NCBI GenBank assembly: GCA_022360175.1
Contig: JAKSDI010000047.1
Coordinates: 1-33,101, forward strand
Length of the DNA: 33,101 bases
Direction of reading: 5' to 3'
From: Chitinophagales bacterium
Lineage (GTDB): Bacteria > Bacteroidota > Bacteroidia > Chitinophagales > Saprospiraceae
Part shown: in pieces, positions 16,425-25,498 of the stretch
Position numbering within the stretch: position 1 is the stretch's first letter
How the letters are laid out: the number at the start of each line of letters is the position of its first letter
Position numbers and translations under genes: made by a program
The notes under the pieces: generated by a model
What the model saw: the letters and a program-made list of their open reading frames with translations, nothing else
The model's database searches: none
Told to the model about the DNA's origin: nothing

Positions 16425-18722
16425 TCAACTTGGAAAGGTGAGCACAAATAGTGTCCCTTTACCCACCTGGCTTTTTACATCTATCGCTCCCTTGTTGATT
16501 TTGGTCAGTTCTTTTACAAGGTGCATGCCCAGCCCGGTACCCTTTTCTCCGGCAGTGCCTCTGGTACTTTTGTCGTTCTGTAGCAGGAATATATTTTGTA
16601 GTTTATCTTCTGCAATACCTACCCCTGTGTCTGATACCTCAATCTCAACACCTGTTGGTATTTTGGAGGCGCGGATGCTTACCTGCCCATTTTCAGGAGT
16701 ATATTTAATAGCGTTATCGATCAGGTTTCTGATAATAGTCCGAAATGCATGAAGATCGGTAAGCACTTCCAGGTTATCAGGGATATCTGTCTGGATATGA
16801 ATGTTTTTGTTGTCAGCAGCCCCTTTGAAGAGTTCTATAATTTCTTCTATAACTTCCGCTAGCGGGATGGATGTAGGATTGAGTGTAAGAGCTTCTTTTT
16901 GGAGAAGTGCCCAGTTGAGGAGGTTATCTGTTAATTCATTGAGGGCTAATGCGTTTTGTTCTATTTGTCCACCAATAGCGTTCAGGGTTTCAAAGTCTTG
17001 CTTTTGGAGTAAGTAGTTGACTTTCTTTGCGATGCCTCGGAAGCTGAGTACGGGCTTGCGCATATCGTGGCCAATGATAGCAAAAATGCGATCTTTGGTT
17101 TGATTGAGGTACTCCAATTGCTCTTTTTGTTTTTCGATCGTTTGGTTGGCTTTATTTTTAATCCGGTAGTTTCGATAGATGAGAGCAGAGAGTAAAAGTA
17201 GAGTAGCGATACCTCCTAGCAAGCTATACTGTATAAATCTTTGTTCTTTTCTTTCAGCTTCTAGTGCTAGTGCTTGTTTTTCTTGCTCTGCTACATAACG
17301 TGCCTCCGTTTCTGCCTCTGTAATGGCAGCAATATTTTCCTGATTGAGAATGCTGTCATTTAAAATTTTGTATTGCTGGTGGTATTGATAAGCTTGTTGA
17401 TAATCACCTATTCCAGCATAGGCACGTGCTAGTTTTTCTGATACTTCTCCTTGCAGCGAGAGATTTCCTCTGTTGCTAGCTTCCCAGTTCAAATATTCAT
17501 TGAGAAATGGGATAGCAGATTGATATTGGTTTGTATTTAGATAATAACTACCAAGTCCCTTTGCAGCCATGGCATAAAACAAAGCAACCTGAATGGCATT
17601 AGACTGTTCGCAAAATGATCTACATTCCGATAGGTAATAAAAAGCAGAATCTGCTATTCCTAATATCGAATAGGATTCTCCCGTTTGATATAAAGATCTT
17701 GAGATGAGCACATCGTTTTTAAGCTCATGAGATAATGTTAGTGCTTTTAGGTTCAGTTCTTTTGCTTTTTCATGCTTTTCATAATGAGTATTATTAGCAC
17801 TGAGCATCAATAATCCATAAGCTAGGTGAAAATTATCATTTGTTCTTTTACTTATACCAATACTTTTTTCGATATATTTTTTTTCCTCATCATATTGTTC
17901 CAGGTTGAGGTGAATAATAGATAGGTTGAGGTAAGTAGTATTAGCGTTCTTGAGATCGTTTATTTTTTCAAACTGATGTACTGCTTTTAAATAGTGCTCT
18001 GCTCCTTTGACGAGATCTCCTTGAACGAGGTATATATTCCCTTTATTTGAAACATCTATAGCCCAGCTAGGGTCGTCGCTACTTTCTTTCAGGCTAATAG
18101 CTTTATCCATATACCACATAGCAGAATCATATTGAGCCATTTTTCGGTATATAGTGCCTATTGTTCCATGCAGCATGGCGTACAAATGCTGCTCATCCTT
18201 TGTCAATTTTTCTTTTTCTAAGAGGTGTTTTGATTGCTCTAGAGTAATAAGAGCACTATCTAATAAGCCTGTAAAAGAATAGCAATAACTCAGTTGTTCC
18301 AGGCATTCCGCTACCTGTGCGTGGTCTTTATTTTGTTGAAATGCAGAAATAGCACTAATAAAATAAGGTTTAGCAGATTGATATTTACTGAGTTTATTAA
18401 GATATAAGCCTTTTACAAAAGGATAAAAAGCATTGCTCACCTCTGGCTCAAATTGTTGAATGGTGGATATATACTGCACTGCAATACTAGTATCATGCCC
18501 TGAATAAATGCTAATTAATTCTGATATTATTCCTGCCTTCTGATACTGATTAGTTGCGGCTTCAAGTTGATCCTTGAGTGTTTGTATTTCTTCTTCCTGA
18601 GAGGGAGTGATATTGGCATTGACATGGCTAGTAAACAACAAAAAAACTCCAAATATGGCTATTTTTAAAATGGAAGAGATGCTATAAATTCTTTTAGCGA
18701 GTAGGAAGAATAATGGTTTCAT
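16425..18722 (-). CDS. TPR-containing membrane sensor histidine kinase
   Basis: This 765-aa protein has an N-terminal signal or signal-anchor (~15-37). A periplasmic region of TPR units follows to ~450, with motifs such as GTIGTIYRKMAQYDSAMWYMDKAI and YLNLSIIHLNLEQYDEEKKYIEKSI. Next come a short coiled coil, a single membrane helix (~498-515, YSLLGGIATLLLLSALIY) and a second coiled coil. The cytoplasmic kinase core has an H-box with phosphoacceptor His552 (IGHDMRKP), N-box NLIDNAIKYTP, G1 DTGVGIAEDKL and G2 GTGLGMHLVKEL, all intact. No receiver domain is fused. The LytTR regulator two genes upstream on the same strand is the obvious candidate partner. TPR-type kinases of this design are common in Bacteroidota with LytTR regulators. 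The signal is unknown. Confidence 0.92.
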   Translation of the reverse strand: MKPLFFLLAKRIYSISSILKIAIFGVFLLFTSHVNANITPSQEEEIQTLKDQLEAATNQYQKAGIISELISIYSGHDTSIAVQYISTIQQFEPEVSNAFYPFVKGLYLNKLSKYQSAKPYFISAISAFQQNKDHAQVAECLEQLSYCYSFTGLLDSALITLEQSKHLLEKEKLTKDEQHLYAMLHGTIGTIYRKMAQYDSAMWYMDKAISLKESSDDPSWAIDVSNKGNIYLVQGDLVKGAEHYLKAVHQFEKINDLKNANTTYLNLSIIHLNLEQYDEEKKYIEKSIGISKRTNDNFHLAYGLLMLSANNTHYEKHEKAKELNLKALTLSHELKNDVLISRSLYQTGESYSILGIADSAFYYLSECRSFCEQSNAIQVALFYAMAAKGLGSYYLNTNQYQSAIPFLNEYLNWEASNRGNLSLQGEVSEKLARAYAGIGDYQQAYQYHQQYKILNDSILNQENIAAITEAETEARYVAEQEKQALALEAERKEQRFIQYSLLGGIATLLLLSALIYRNYRIKNKANQTIEKQKEQLEYLNQTKDRIFAIIGHDMRKPVLSFRGIAKKVNYLLQKQDFETLNAIGGQIEQNALALNELTDNLLNWALLQKEALTLNPTSIPLAEVIEEIIELFKGAADNKNIHIQTDIPDNLEVLTDLHAFRTIIRNLIDNAIKYTPENGQVSIRASKIPTGVEIEVSDTGVGIAEDKLQNIFLLQNDKSTRGTAGEKGTGLGMHLVKELTKINKGAIDVKSQVGKGTLFVLTFPS

Positions 18723-18768
18723 CTAATATTGAGACTTAGCTATTGCAATTACACGTGTATTTACTACT

Positions 18769-18776
18769 CAAATATA
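18769..18776 (-). promoter_or_regulatory. Candidate -7 element for the histidine kinase gene
   Basis: The minus strand reads TATATTTG, a full match to TAnnTTTG, ending 46 bp before the kinase start codon. No convincing -33 TTG is seen. No copy of the 21-bp operator repeats is found here. Confidence 0.4.
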
Positions 18777-18820
18777 TAATAATATGATGAAACTTATAAA
18801 AGTATTGTTTAGATGCAAAA

Positions 18821-18859
18821 CACCCCAAATGTGAGTTTTGATAGACTACATTCAGGGTG
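18821..18859 (-). terminator. Probable terminator of the MACPF-like gene
   Basis: Arms 18821-18832 and 18848-18859 pair at 10 of 12 positions around a 15-nt loop. On the minus strand the stem ends in ggggtg followed by TTTTGC. It lies 82 bp after the MACPF-like stop codon and separates it from the kinase gene, implying separate transcripts. Confidence 0.5.
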
Positions 18860-18941
18860 CTTTATGAGAGGTATTTGATTTGAATTGTTTTGCTTTTTGG
18901 CAAAAACTATAATATGTAGATTACCTTATCAAAAATTGAGT

Positions 18942-21116
18942 TTAAGCAGGATACCCCTTTGCTAGTGAAAAAGGAAAATCCTGGAACATAGGTTGTACGC
19001 CTCGCATTTTAACACCTCCTTCCTGAGCAAGTGTATTAATGATTTTGAAATCGACGCAATGCCGATTGGCACCAGTATCTTCTACATAGTAGCTCCTCCC
19101 TTGGCCCTCTTTATAATACCAACTAAAGCTTTTCCTGTCATAGTTATAATTGAGTAACCAATCAGGAAAACTCACTAAACGGTTAATCGCAGCGAAAAAA
19201 ACGTCGTCTTTTGGAGATGATTTTCCTTTGACGTATACATCAATTCTGTTTAAGGTAAATCGATGAAATTGGCCATTTTTGAAATAAACTGCAGACACCA
19301 TAACGGGATACTCATAACCTCCTTCTGCTTTTTGCTTTTGGACTACCTCCAACACTGGATAAAATCTAAGTGCTTTTTGCAATTCATTCTTAAGGCCTAG
19401 ATTTTTAGTTACATAGCCTGTCGCTGTATCTCTTTCAGGGGTATCGTCAATTTTAAAATCTAGCAGGCAATCATAGTGAATTGGATCATAAAAGGCATTG
19501 AAATGGTACGTAAGCCCATAAGGACAACGTGATAATACATCATAGTGCTTAAAAAAGCTTTGATATATTTCTTTGTTGAAGAATTGGATGATAATGTCTA
19601 ATGCTCTACCCCTGTAGTCTTTGGATTCTAAGTAGTTGTCAAAACAACTGAGCCATCTTTTGTAATCTTGTTCGGTTGCTTTTTCTGGTAGGTTTTCGAT
19701 CATATCTTCCAGGTATTTTTTGCAAGCCAGAAAATAGTTGGAAACATCATTGGGGATTTGATCTTTCCGGTGAGATTCATAGGCATCTCCTGTATCCTTG
19801 AGGAAACTTAGATATTGACCAAATTGAAGACGAGTATAATAGAAGGTCATTAATTTTGCCAAATAGATACTGGAAGAGGTACACTGAAAAGGTGCCTTTA
19901 GGCTGGGAAATAATTCTTCCCAGGGTGTGACTTCAAAGTCGATAGGCATATATCCTCCCAAATCCCAGCCACTATTAAAAGTCATTAACCGGTTCACATA
20001 ATTGTTATTATAATATTTTGCAAACATTTTAGGACGATCATCTGATGCAGGGAAAGCATGGAGATTACTAACTGCTTCCTGTGCATCTTTCACCACATCT
20101 TTGTTAGTGATTTTAGCCAGCGCTTCTTCTTGTTTTTTTACATAATCGTCCCAGCTTCCCTCATATCCATCTTCCTCCATGATTTTTTTCTTCATTTCTT
20201 CATCGAAATCGGATTTGTTTTCAGGCAATTCCTTTTCTTCTGGTTTCTCTTTTTCAGGATAAGGAGGAGCGGGGTCAAATTTAACCTCGGGTAAACTTGC
20301 AAAGTTGGCACCTTTAGTCAATTCATCGATTGCTTTGCCATTAAACGTGTCAAGTACAGATTTAACCCACTCTTTAGTAGGAGCATTTTGGGGATAAGAA
20401 ACGGCCGTAATTTTAACTTCACCTTTTAAACCAGCTGTCTTGTGTTCTTCAGCCCAACCCCCAGCTGCCGATACATCAGCTATACTACTAGATACTGCTA
20501 CATTTGCTTCATACTTAGCTGAATTAGAATTGGCTGTATTGACAGATTCAATTTTAATATCGGCAATACTGCCTGCTTCTAAATAAAGCTTGGTGACACA
20601 GCCTGTCCCAAATTGCTGGATAAAATCCTGATACTTTTTTACTCGTTCAATAGGTGTCGCTGCTTTCATAATAGCAGTATAAGCATCTTGAAAATCTTCA
20701 GGCATACACTTAAAAAGCACTTTCTCACTTGCTCTTTGTACTCTAAAGAATTGTTCCTGATATTTATAAGAAACATTGGCTTTGACATCTGTTGTAGCTT
20801 TAGAGTCAGCATGCGATTTTTCCATTTTAAAACCAGCAGCGGCTTTACATTTCCAGATTCCACCAGATACTTTGGTATCTAGCCCCCATTTAGAGCTATT
20901 TTCTGAAGCAGAATTATTGGAAGTAGCACTGAGTTTGAACTTTGCAATTCCATCAACGAACATTAATTTATTTTGTTCGTTAAGCTTTCCTAAATCAATA
21001 GAATTTTGTTCTACTATTAATTCTTTTGTAAAAGCATTATAGCAAGTACCAATGCGGGTAGATCGCATTTGCTGATCAAGAATGGTTGCCAAATCAGCTT
21101 GTAGTTTTTTCTTCAT
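18942..21116 (-). CDS. MACPF-like (membrane attack complex/perforin) domain protein, no signal peptide
   Basis: This 724-aa protein has N-terminal ~260 residues with the layout of a MACPF/CDC pore-forming domain. A small-residue, Ser/Ala/Lys-rich amphipathic segment at ~57-118 could be the first transmembrane hairpin. A helical stretch follows, then FIQQFGTGCVTKLYLEAGS (~165-183), which resembles the signature (Y/W)GTH(Y/F)xT. A second Ser/Ala/Gly-rich segment at ~185-240 could be the second hairpin. The signature His is replaced by Gly. A Pro/Glu/Lys-rich linker (~275-310) leads to a ~400-residue C-terminal region, rich in Tyr/Phe/Asp, that I do not recognise. There is no signal peptide or lipobox, unlike Bacteroides BSAP toxins, so export must be non-classical or it acts inside. 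Operator B lies ~97-133 bp upstream. Confidence 0.6.
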   Translation of the reverse strand: MKKKLQADLATILDQQMRSTRIGTCYNAFTKELIVEQNSIDLGKLNEQNKLMFVDGIAKFKLSATSNNSASENSSKWGLDTKVSGGIWKCKAAAGFKMEKSHADSKATTDVKANVSYKYQEQFFRVQRASEKVLFKCMPEDFQDAYTAIMKAATPIERVKKYQDFIQQFGTGCVTKLYLEAGSIADIKIESVNTANSNSAKYEANVAVSSSIADVSAAGGWAEEHKTAGLKGEVKITAVSYPQNAPTKEWVKSVLDTFNGKAIDELTKGANFASLPEVKFDPAPPYPEKEKPEEKELPENKSDFDEEMKKKIMEEDGYEGSWDDYVKKQEEALAKITNKDVVKDAQEAVSNLHAFPASDDRPKMFAKYYNNNYVNRLMTFNSGWDLGGYMPIDFEVTPWEELFPSLKAPFQCTSSSIYLAKLMTFYYTRLQFGQYLSFLKDTGDAYESHRKDQIPNDVSNYFLACKKYLEDMIENLPEKATEQDYKRWLSCFDNYLESKDYRGRALDIIIQFFNKEIYQSFFKHYDVLSRCPYGLTYHFNAFYDPIHYDCLLDFKIDDTPERDTATGYVTKNLGLKNELQKALRFYPVLEVVQKQKAEGGYEYPVMVSAVYFKNGQFHRFTLNRIDVYVKGKSSPKDDVFFAAINRLVSFPDWLLNYNYDRKSFSWYYKEGQGRSYYVEDTGANRHCVDFKIINTLAQEGGVKMRGVQPMFQDFPFSLAKGYPA

Positions 21117-21118
21117 AA

Positions 21119-21154
21119 TGGTGTTTTTTTAGTAGTTGAACTAAGGAGGGGGGC
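21119..21154 (-). promoter_or_regulatory. Conserved leader block B
   Basis: Blocks tggtgttttt (21119-21128) and aggaggggggc (21144-21154) are identical to those at 16104-16130, with 9 extra bases between them. They directly precede the MACPF-like start codon; on the coding strand ...AAACACCATT is followed by ATG. Confidence 0.5.
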
Positions 21155-21212
21155 GGGTTGACGATTATAAAGAACTACAATCCTGGCAAAAGAAGAACCA
21201 TCTGACTGAGAG

Positions 21213-21249
21213 GAATCGGTCAAATGTAAGTAGGAATCGGTGAGTGGTT
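21213..21249 (-). promoter_or_regulatory. Operator B: tandem direct repeats, 21-bp period, LytTR-like
   Basis: The sequences gaatcggtcaaatgta (21213-21228) and gaatcggtgagtggtt (21234-21249) share gaatcggt exactly 21 bp apart. Together with operator A the four half-sites give a consensus (C/G)A(T/A)TCGGT(G/C)A. The continuation tggtt follows one half-site in each pair and (a/t)tgta follows the other, in opposite order. A weak -7-like TTCTTTTG (21194-21187, minus strand) lies 11 bp further from the operator than at site A, about one helical turn. Confidence 0.6.
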
Positions 21250-21272
21250 GATTTTTGAGCTATTTGTATGAT

Positions 21273-22022
21273 TTAATCAATTTTATTAACCAGCTCTTCT
21301 AATTGCTTTTTACGATTTCTGCTTATAGGAATTTCAATATCACCAATGAATAATTTTTGATTTTGGAAATCTATAGACTGGATGGCATCAATATGGACAA
21401 GGTAACTACGATGAACTCTCACAAATCGGTGTAGGGATAAGAGGTTTTCCATTGCGCGCATCGTTTTGCGAGATAAGAATTTGTTGTCATTTTTCAGATA
21501 TACCTGTACATAATCATCGGCTCCTTCTACGATGGTGATATCATCTATTTTTACTTTGTGATAGATGCGCCTTTTTTTAAAGAAGAGGTATTGCTCAAAG
21601 ATGAATTCATCGGCCGTATTATTCGCATATTTATACTTTTGCGAAAGCAGGATGTTATTAATGGCTAGATCGATAGCTGTTCTTAGAGAATATTTGTCAA
21701 TGGGTTTGACCAGGTAGCCTGCCATATTAGACTTTTGAGCAGCTTCATAGTGTTCATCATTACCAAGGCTGGTAATATATAGGATGGGGATATTGAGGTG
21801 GCGAGTTTTTTGGCCTATTTCTATACCACTGAGCTTCCCTTTGATATCTATATCCATTAATATGAAGTCAATTTCATTTGAATACAATACTTCTAGTGCA
21901 TCACTAGAATTATCAACTCTTACAGTTGCTTCATATCCGATTTCCTGTAGCAACATTTCCAGTTCTACAGCAAACAGGAGGTCATCTTCGACTATCAGGA
22001 AGTTTAAAACTAAATTACTCAT
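21273..22022 (-). CDS. LytTR-family response regulator
   Basis: This 249-aa protein has an N-terminal receiver domain (~6-122). Its acidic pocket is D13/D14, phosphoacceptor Asp57 (LMDIDIKG), switch residue T84 (YITSL) and Lys106 (VKPIDK). A LytTR DNA-binding domain occupies ~145-245, with DDITIVEGADDYVQVYL, FLSRKTMRAMENLL, FVRVHRSYLVHIDAI and PISRNRKKQLEEL. Both domains look complete. It is first in a run of same-strand genes (MACPF-like, histidine kinase, LRR, HYR). The tandem 21-bp repeats found twice in that block fit the known LytTR binding geometry. It is divergent from the BNR gene, with a 163-bp shared spacer. The kinase at 16425-18722 is the likely phosphodonor, by inference. Confidence 0.94.
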   Translation of the reverse strand: MSNLVLNFLIVEDDLLFAVELEMLLQEIGYEATVRVDNSSDALEVLYSNEIDFILMDIDIKGKLSGIEIGQKTRHLNIPILYITSLGNDEHYEAAQKSNMAGYLVKPIDKYSLRTAIDLAINNILLSQKYKYANNTADEFIFEQYLFFKKRRIYHKVKIDDITIVEGADDYVQVYLKNDNKFLSRKTMRAMENLLSLHRFVRVHRSYLVHIDAIQSIDFQNQKLFIGDIEIPISRNRKKQLEELVNKID

Positions 22023-22064
22023 GCTACTAAAGTATACAATAATTTCATTATAGGGAGACTGAAG

Positions 22065-22072
22065 TATCTTTG
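22065..22072 (+). promoter_or_regulatory. Candidate -7 element for the BNR-repeat gene
   Basis: TATCTTTG matches TAnnTTTG within the divergent spacer and would give a leader of ~107 nt. A clear -33 TTG is missing. Confidence 0.35.
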
Positions 22073-22185
22073 TCGATATTTTTGATTCTTGGCAATTTCT
22101 GATCCTGACCCCAAAATAGTGATTACTATATTTATATTAGTTTTATAGCTTTCAATAAGAACACCCTATTAAAGAAAATACCCCT

Positions 22186-25100
22186 ATGACTAGACTTAGC
22201 ATTGTTTTTTTATTGAATTGTTGTTCTCTTTTACTCTTTAGTCAATCGATTGATTTAGAGCATTTCAAAAATCTGAAGATTCGGAATATTGGCCCTGCAG
22301 GAATGAGTGGGCGAGTCACAAGTATAGATGTGATTAATGATCAGCCTAATGTCATATATATTGGCACGGCTTCGGGAGGCGTATGGCGCTCTAAAAGTGG
22401 AGGAATTACCTGGGAACCCATTTTTGATGAACAACCCGTACAGTCTATTGGTGCGCTTGCTATCAATCAGCAAAATCCGAGTGAGATATGGGTAGGTACA
22501 GGAGAGGGCAATCCTCGAAATTCTCACAATAGTGGCGAAGGTATCTATAAAAGCCTGGATGGTGGCAAAACCTGGCAGTGTATGGGTTTAAAAGCTACTA
22601 AAACCATCCATAGAATTATCATTCATCGAGATGATCCTAATACTGTTTACGTCGCAGCACTGGGTTCAGCATGGGGTAATAATGAAGAGCGTGGTGTATA
22701 TCGTACTCGGGACGGTGGAGAAAACTGGGAGCATATATTATCCATCAATGATTCAACGGGTTGTGCGGATCTGGTAGTTGATCCCTCTAATCCTAATAAG
22801 CTAATAGCAGCGATGTGGGAATTTGGCCGTAAGCCCTGGACATTCAATTCAGGAGGGGAAGGTTCAGGTATTTACATCACTTTTGATGGAGGTGTTAACT
22901 GGAAAAAAAGAACAGAAGAAGATGGTTTGCCGAAAGGCATATTAGGAAGAATAGGCCTCGGGATTGCTCCTTCTGATCCCGACATCATATATGCATTAGT
23001 GGAAGCGAAAAAAAATGGTTTGTATAAATCAACGGATGGCGGCTTCAAATGGAAATTGGTATCTACAGAGAATATTGGAAACCGCCCCTTTTATTATGCA
23101 GATATTTTTGTAGATCCCCAAAATGAGAATCGCTTATTTAATCTGTGGTCTCATATGTCGAAAAGTGAAGATGGTGGCAAAACCTTTGAGCGTTTTGGTA
23201 GGGGGACGCATCCTGATCATCATGCTTTTTGGGTACATCCTGAGAATCCGGATTATATGATAGAAGGCAATGATGGGGGGGTAAATATCTCCCATGATGG
23301 AGGAGCTAATTGGCAGTTTGTAGAAACACTTCCATTGGCACAGTTTTATCACATTAGCTATGATATGGATATCCCTTATCATGTAGCAGGAGGTATGCAG
23401 GACAATGGCTCGTGGGTAGGGCCTAGTGCACAATGGAAATATGGAGGTATTCGCAATTACGATTGGCAGGAAGTGTATTTTGGTGATGGCTTCGATGTTG
23501 TATTTAAACCCGATGATAACCGATATGTATATGCGATGTCACAAGGAGGTTTTGTATCTATGGTTGATAGAGAAACCGGGGACTCAGAATTTATAAGGCC
23601 TGTACACCCGGAAGGAGAAGAATTACGCTTTAGCTGGAATTCAGCAATCGCCCAAAACCCATTTCACAATTGTGGTATTTATTTTGGTAGCCAATATGTA
23701 CATAAAAGCATGGATTGTGGAGATTCATGGGAGATTATTTCTCCTGATCTTACAACAAATGATTCTACTAAACAGCGCCAATTTGAAAGTGGTGGATTAA
23801 CAATTGATGATACACGCGCAGAAAACCATACTACTATTCTGGCAATTGCTCCCAGCCCGGTAGATGAAAATGTGATATGGGTAGGCACAGATGATGGCAA
23901 CCTACAATTGACCAAAAATGGTGGCAAAACCTGGCAAAATTTGGGAGATCGTTTAACTGGAGCAAATCCGGGAAGCTGGATTCCATATATTGAATTATCT
24001 AGAAAAAGAGCAGGCGAAGCATTTGTGGTTGTGAATGATTATCGACGCAATGACTGGCGCCCTATGGTTTACCATACTACTGATTTTGGGCAAAACTTCC
24101 GTCGAATTGCTGATGAAGATAAAGTGAGAGGGCATGCGCTTTCTATTGTCCAGGATCCAGAAGTGGATCAATTACTATGGCTTGGTACGGATTATGGTTT
24201 ATACTTCAGCATCGATGGTGGTGGCCATTGGCAACAGTGGAACATTGATTTTCCCTCTGTACCAGTGCGTGATCTTAAAATCCATCCTCGCGAACATGAT
24301 TTGATTGTCGGAACTTTCGGACGAGCAGCCTGGATATTGGATGATACCAGAGCTATAAGGGAGCTGGCACGCAGTGAAGGTGAAATGGTGAAAGATACTT
24401 TTAGTGTCCTTTCTGCAAGTGATGGTTATCTGGCTTCTTATCGTTCGTATGATGGTGAACACTTCCCTGCAGATGCACACTTTAGTGGTCAAAATCGTTC
24501 GTCGAATGCACTGATTACTATTTGGACAATACCAGAATCAGATAAAGGAAAAAATAAAAAAGCAGAGAAAAACAAGGCAGATAAGAAAAAAACTGGCTTA
24601 GGCAAAAAGTTAAAAATACAAGTGTTGGACGAAGATAGAGATACCATTCGCACTTTTACTCAAAAAGTAGATCGCGGTATTGCTCGTTTTCAATGGAATC
24701 TTCGTCGAGATGGAGTACGGTATCCTTCACGCAGGAAAGTGAAGCCTGATGCTGATCCTGCATCTGGGAGGCGGGTTTTGCCTGGTGAATATATGCTGAT
24801 AATGACCCATGGTGATTATATGGATTCGATAAAGGTAAGTGTAAAACCTGATCCTCGACTTCCATTCAATGAGAGTGATGCTTTAAAAGAGCAGGAATAT
24901 TATGAAGAATTCTACAAAATAGTAGAAGCTGCTAATGCCGGTTGGGAGAGGATTAAAGAAGGACAAAAGACCATCAAGCGAGTGAATGGAGCCATTGCTA
25001 CTATTCCGGATAGTACTCGTCAGGAAATACAGAAATTGGGTAAATCTTTACAGGATAGTCTTACTCGATTGGAGGAACTTTACTTTCTCCCGAGAGATTT

Positions 25101-25350
25101 CAAAGGAATTCGGCGCTCTACTGATAAACTGGGAAGTGCTTTTTGGGGTGTTTCTTCGTATTTGCGAGTAAAAGACGGACAACTGAACCCTTCTGGAGAA
25201 ATTAGGCTTAAAGCGATAAGAGAGCAAACAGAGGAGGTGATAGGGCAGCTTAATCGCTTCTTCTCAGAAGACTTTGCTGCTTATCAAGAAACAGTGGAAG
25301 CAATAAGGTATTCTTTATTTAAGGAACTCGAACCAGTAAGGATAGAATAA
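22186..25350 (+). CDS. Secreted BNR/sortilin-type beta-propeller protein
   Basis: This 1054-aa protein begins with a signal peptide (MTRLSIVFLLNCCSLLLFSQ). About ten Asp-box/BNR motifs run from residue ~65 to ~690, including SKSGGITWEP, SLDGGKTWQ, TRDGGENWE, TFDGGVNWK, STDGGFKW, SEDGGKTF, SHDGGANW, TKNGGKTW and SIDGGGHW. They form a large VPS10/sortilin-like or YVTN/BNR propeller as in the family annotated as WD40/YVTN/BNR-like repeat glycosyl hydrolases. A Lys-rich insertion (~782-805) precedes an Ig-like segment and a helical C-terminal region (~890-1054). There is no T9SS sorting module, so it is probably periplasmic or released by another route. Catalytic sialidase residues cannot be assigned, and hydrolase activity is unproven for most of the family. 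It is a single transcription unit divergent from the LytTR regulator. Confidence 0.88.
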   Translation: MTRLSIVFLLNCCSLLLFSQSIDLEHFKNLKIRNIGPAGMSGRVTSIDVINDQPNVIYIGTASGGVWRSKSGGITWEPIFDEQPVQSIGALAINQQNPSEIWVGTGEGNPRNSHNSGEGIYKSLDGGKTWQCMGLKATKTIHRIIIHRDDPNTVYVAALGSAWGNNEERGVYRTRDGGENWEHILSINDSTGCADLVVDPSNPNKLIAAMWEFGRKPWTFNSGGEGSGIYITFDGGVNWKKRTEEDGLPKGILGRIGLGIAPSDPDIIYALVEAKKNGLYKSTDGGFKWKLVSTENIGNRPFYYADIFVDPQNENRLFNLWSHMSKSEDGGKTFERFGRGTHPDHHAFWVHPENPDYMIEGNDGGVNISHDGGANWQFVETLPLAQFYHISYDMDIPYHVAGGMQDNGSWVGPSAQWKYGGIRNYDWQEVYFGDGFDVVFKPDDNRYVYAMSQGGFVSMVDRETGDSEFIRPVHPEGEELRFSWNSAIAQNPFHNCGIYFGSQYVHKSMDCGDSWEIISPDLTTNDSTKQRQFESGGLTIDDTRAENHTTILAIAPSPVDENVIWVGTDDGNLQLTKNGGKTWQNLGDRLTGANPGSWIPYIELSRKRAGEAFVVVNDYRRNDWRPMVYHTTDFGQNFRRIADEDKVRGHALSIVQDPEVDQLLWLGTDYGLYFSIDGGGHWQQWNIDFPSVPVRDLKIHPREHDLIVGTFGRAAWILDDTRAIRELARSEGEMVKDTFSVLSASDGYLASYRSYDGEHFPADAHFSGQNRSSNALITIWTIPESDKGKNKKAEKNKADKKKTGLGKKLKIQVLDEDRDTIRTFTQKVDRGIARFQWNLRRDGVRYPSRRKVKPDADPASGRRVLPGEYMLIMTHGDYMDSIKVSVKPDPRLPFNESDALKEQEYYEEFYKIVEAANAGWERIKEGQKTIKRVNGAIATIPDSTRQEIQKLGKSLQDSLTRLEELYFLPRDFKGIRRSTDKLGSAFWGVSSYLRVKDGQLNPSGEIRLKAIREQTEEVIGQLNRFFSEDFAAYQETVEAIRYSLFKELEPVRIE

Positions 25351-25498
25351 TTAACTGTGTTTGGTTTGTAGTTCAATAAAAAGATTTGTTTGCTTGGGTT
25401 TGCAAAATATAAAATTGTCAGATAGCTTGCTTTCTCCCAAAAAGTATTAAATTGGAAGTTAGTGAAGTGTTTTAGACAAAGGTTTTATTTTAAAACAT

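Noticed and set aside
22186-25350. The BNR protein as a fifth T9SS cargo.
   Set aside because: The C-terminus ends in a helical region without PNP or the terminal beta-strand motifs of the sorting module.
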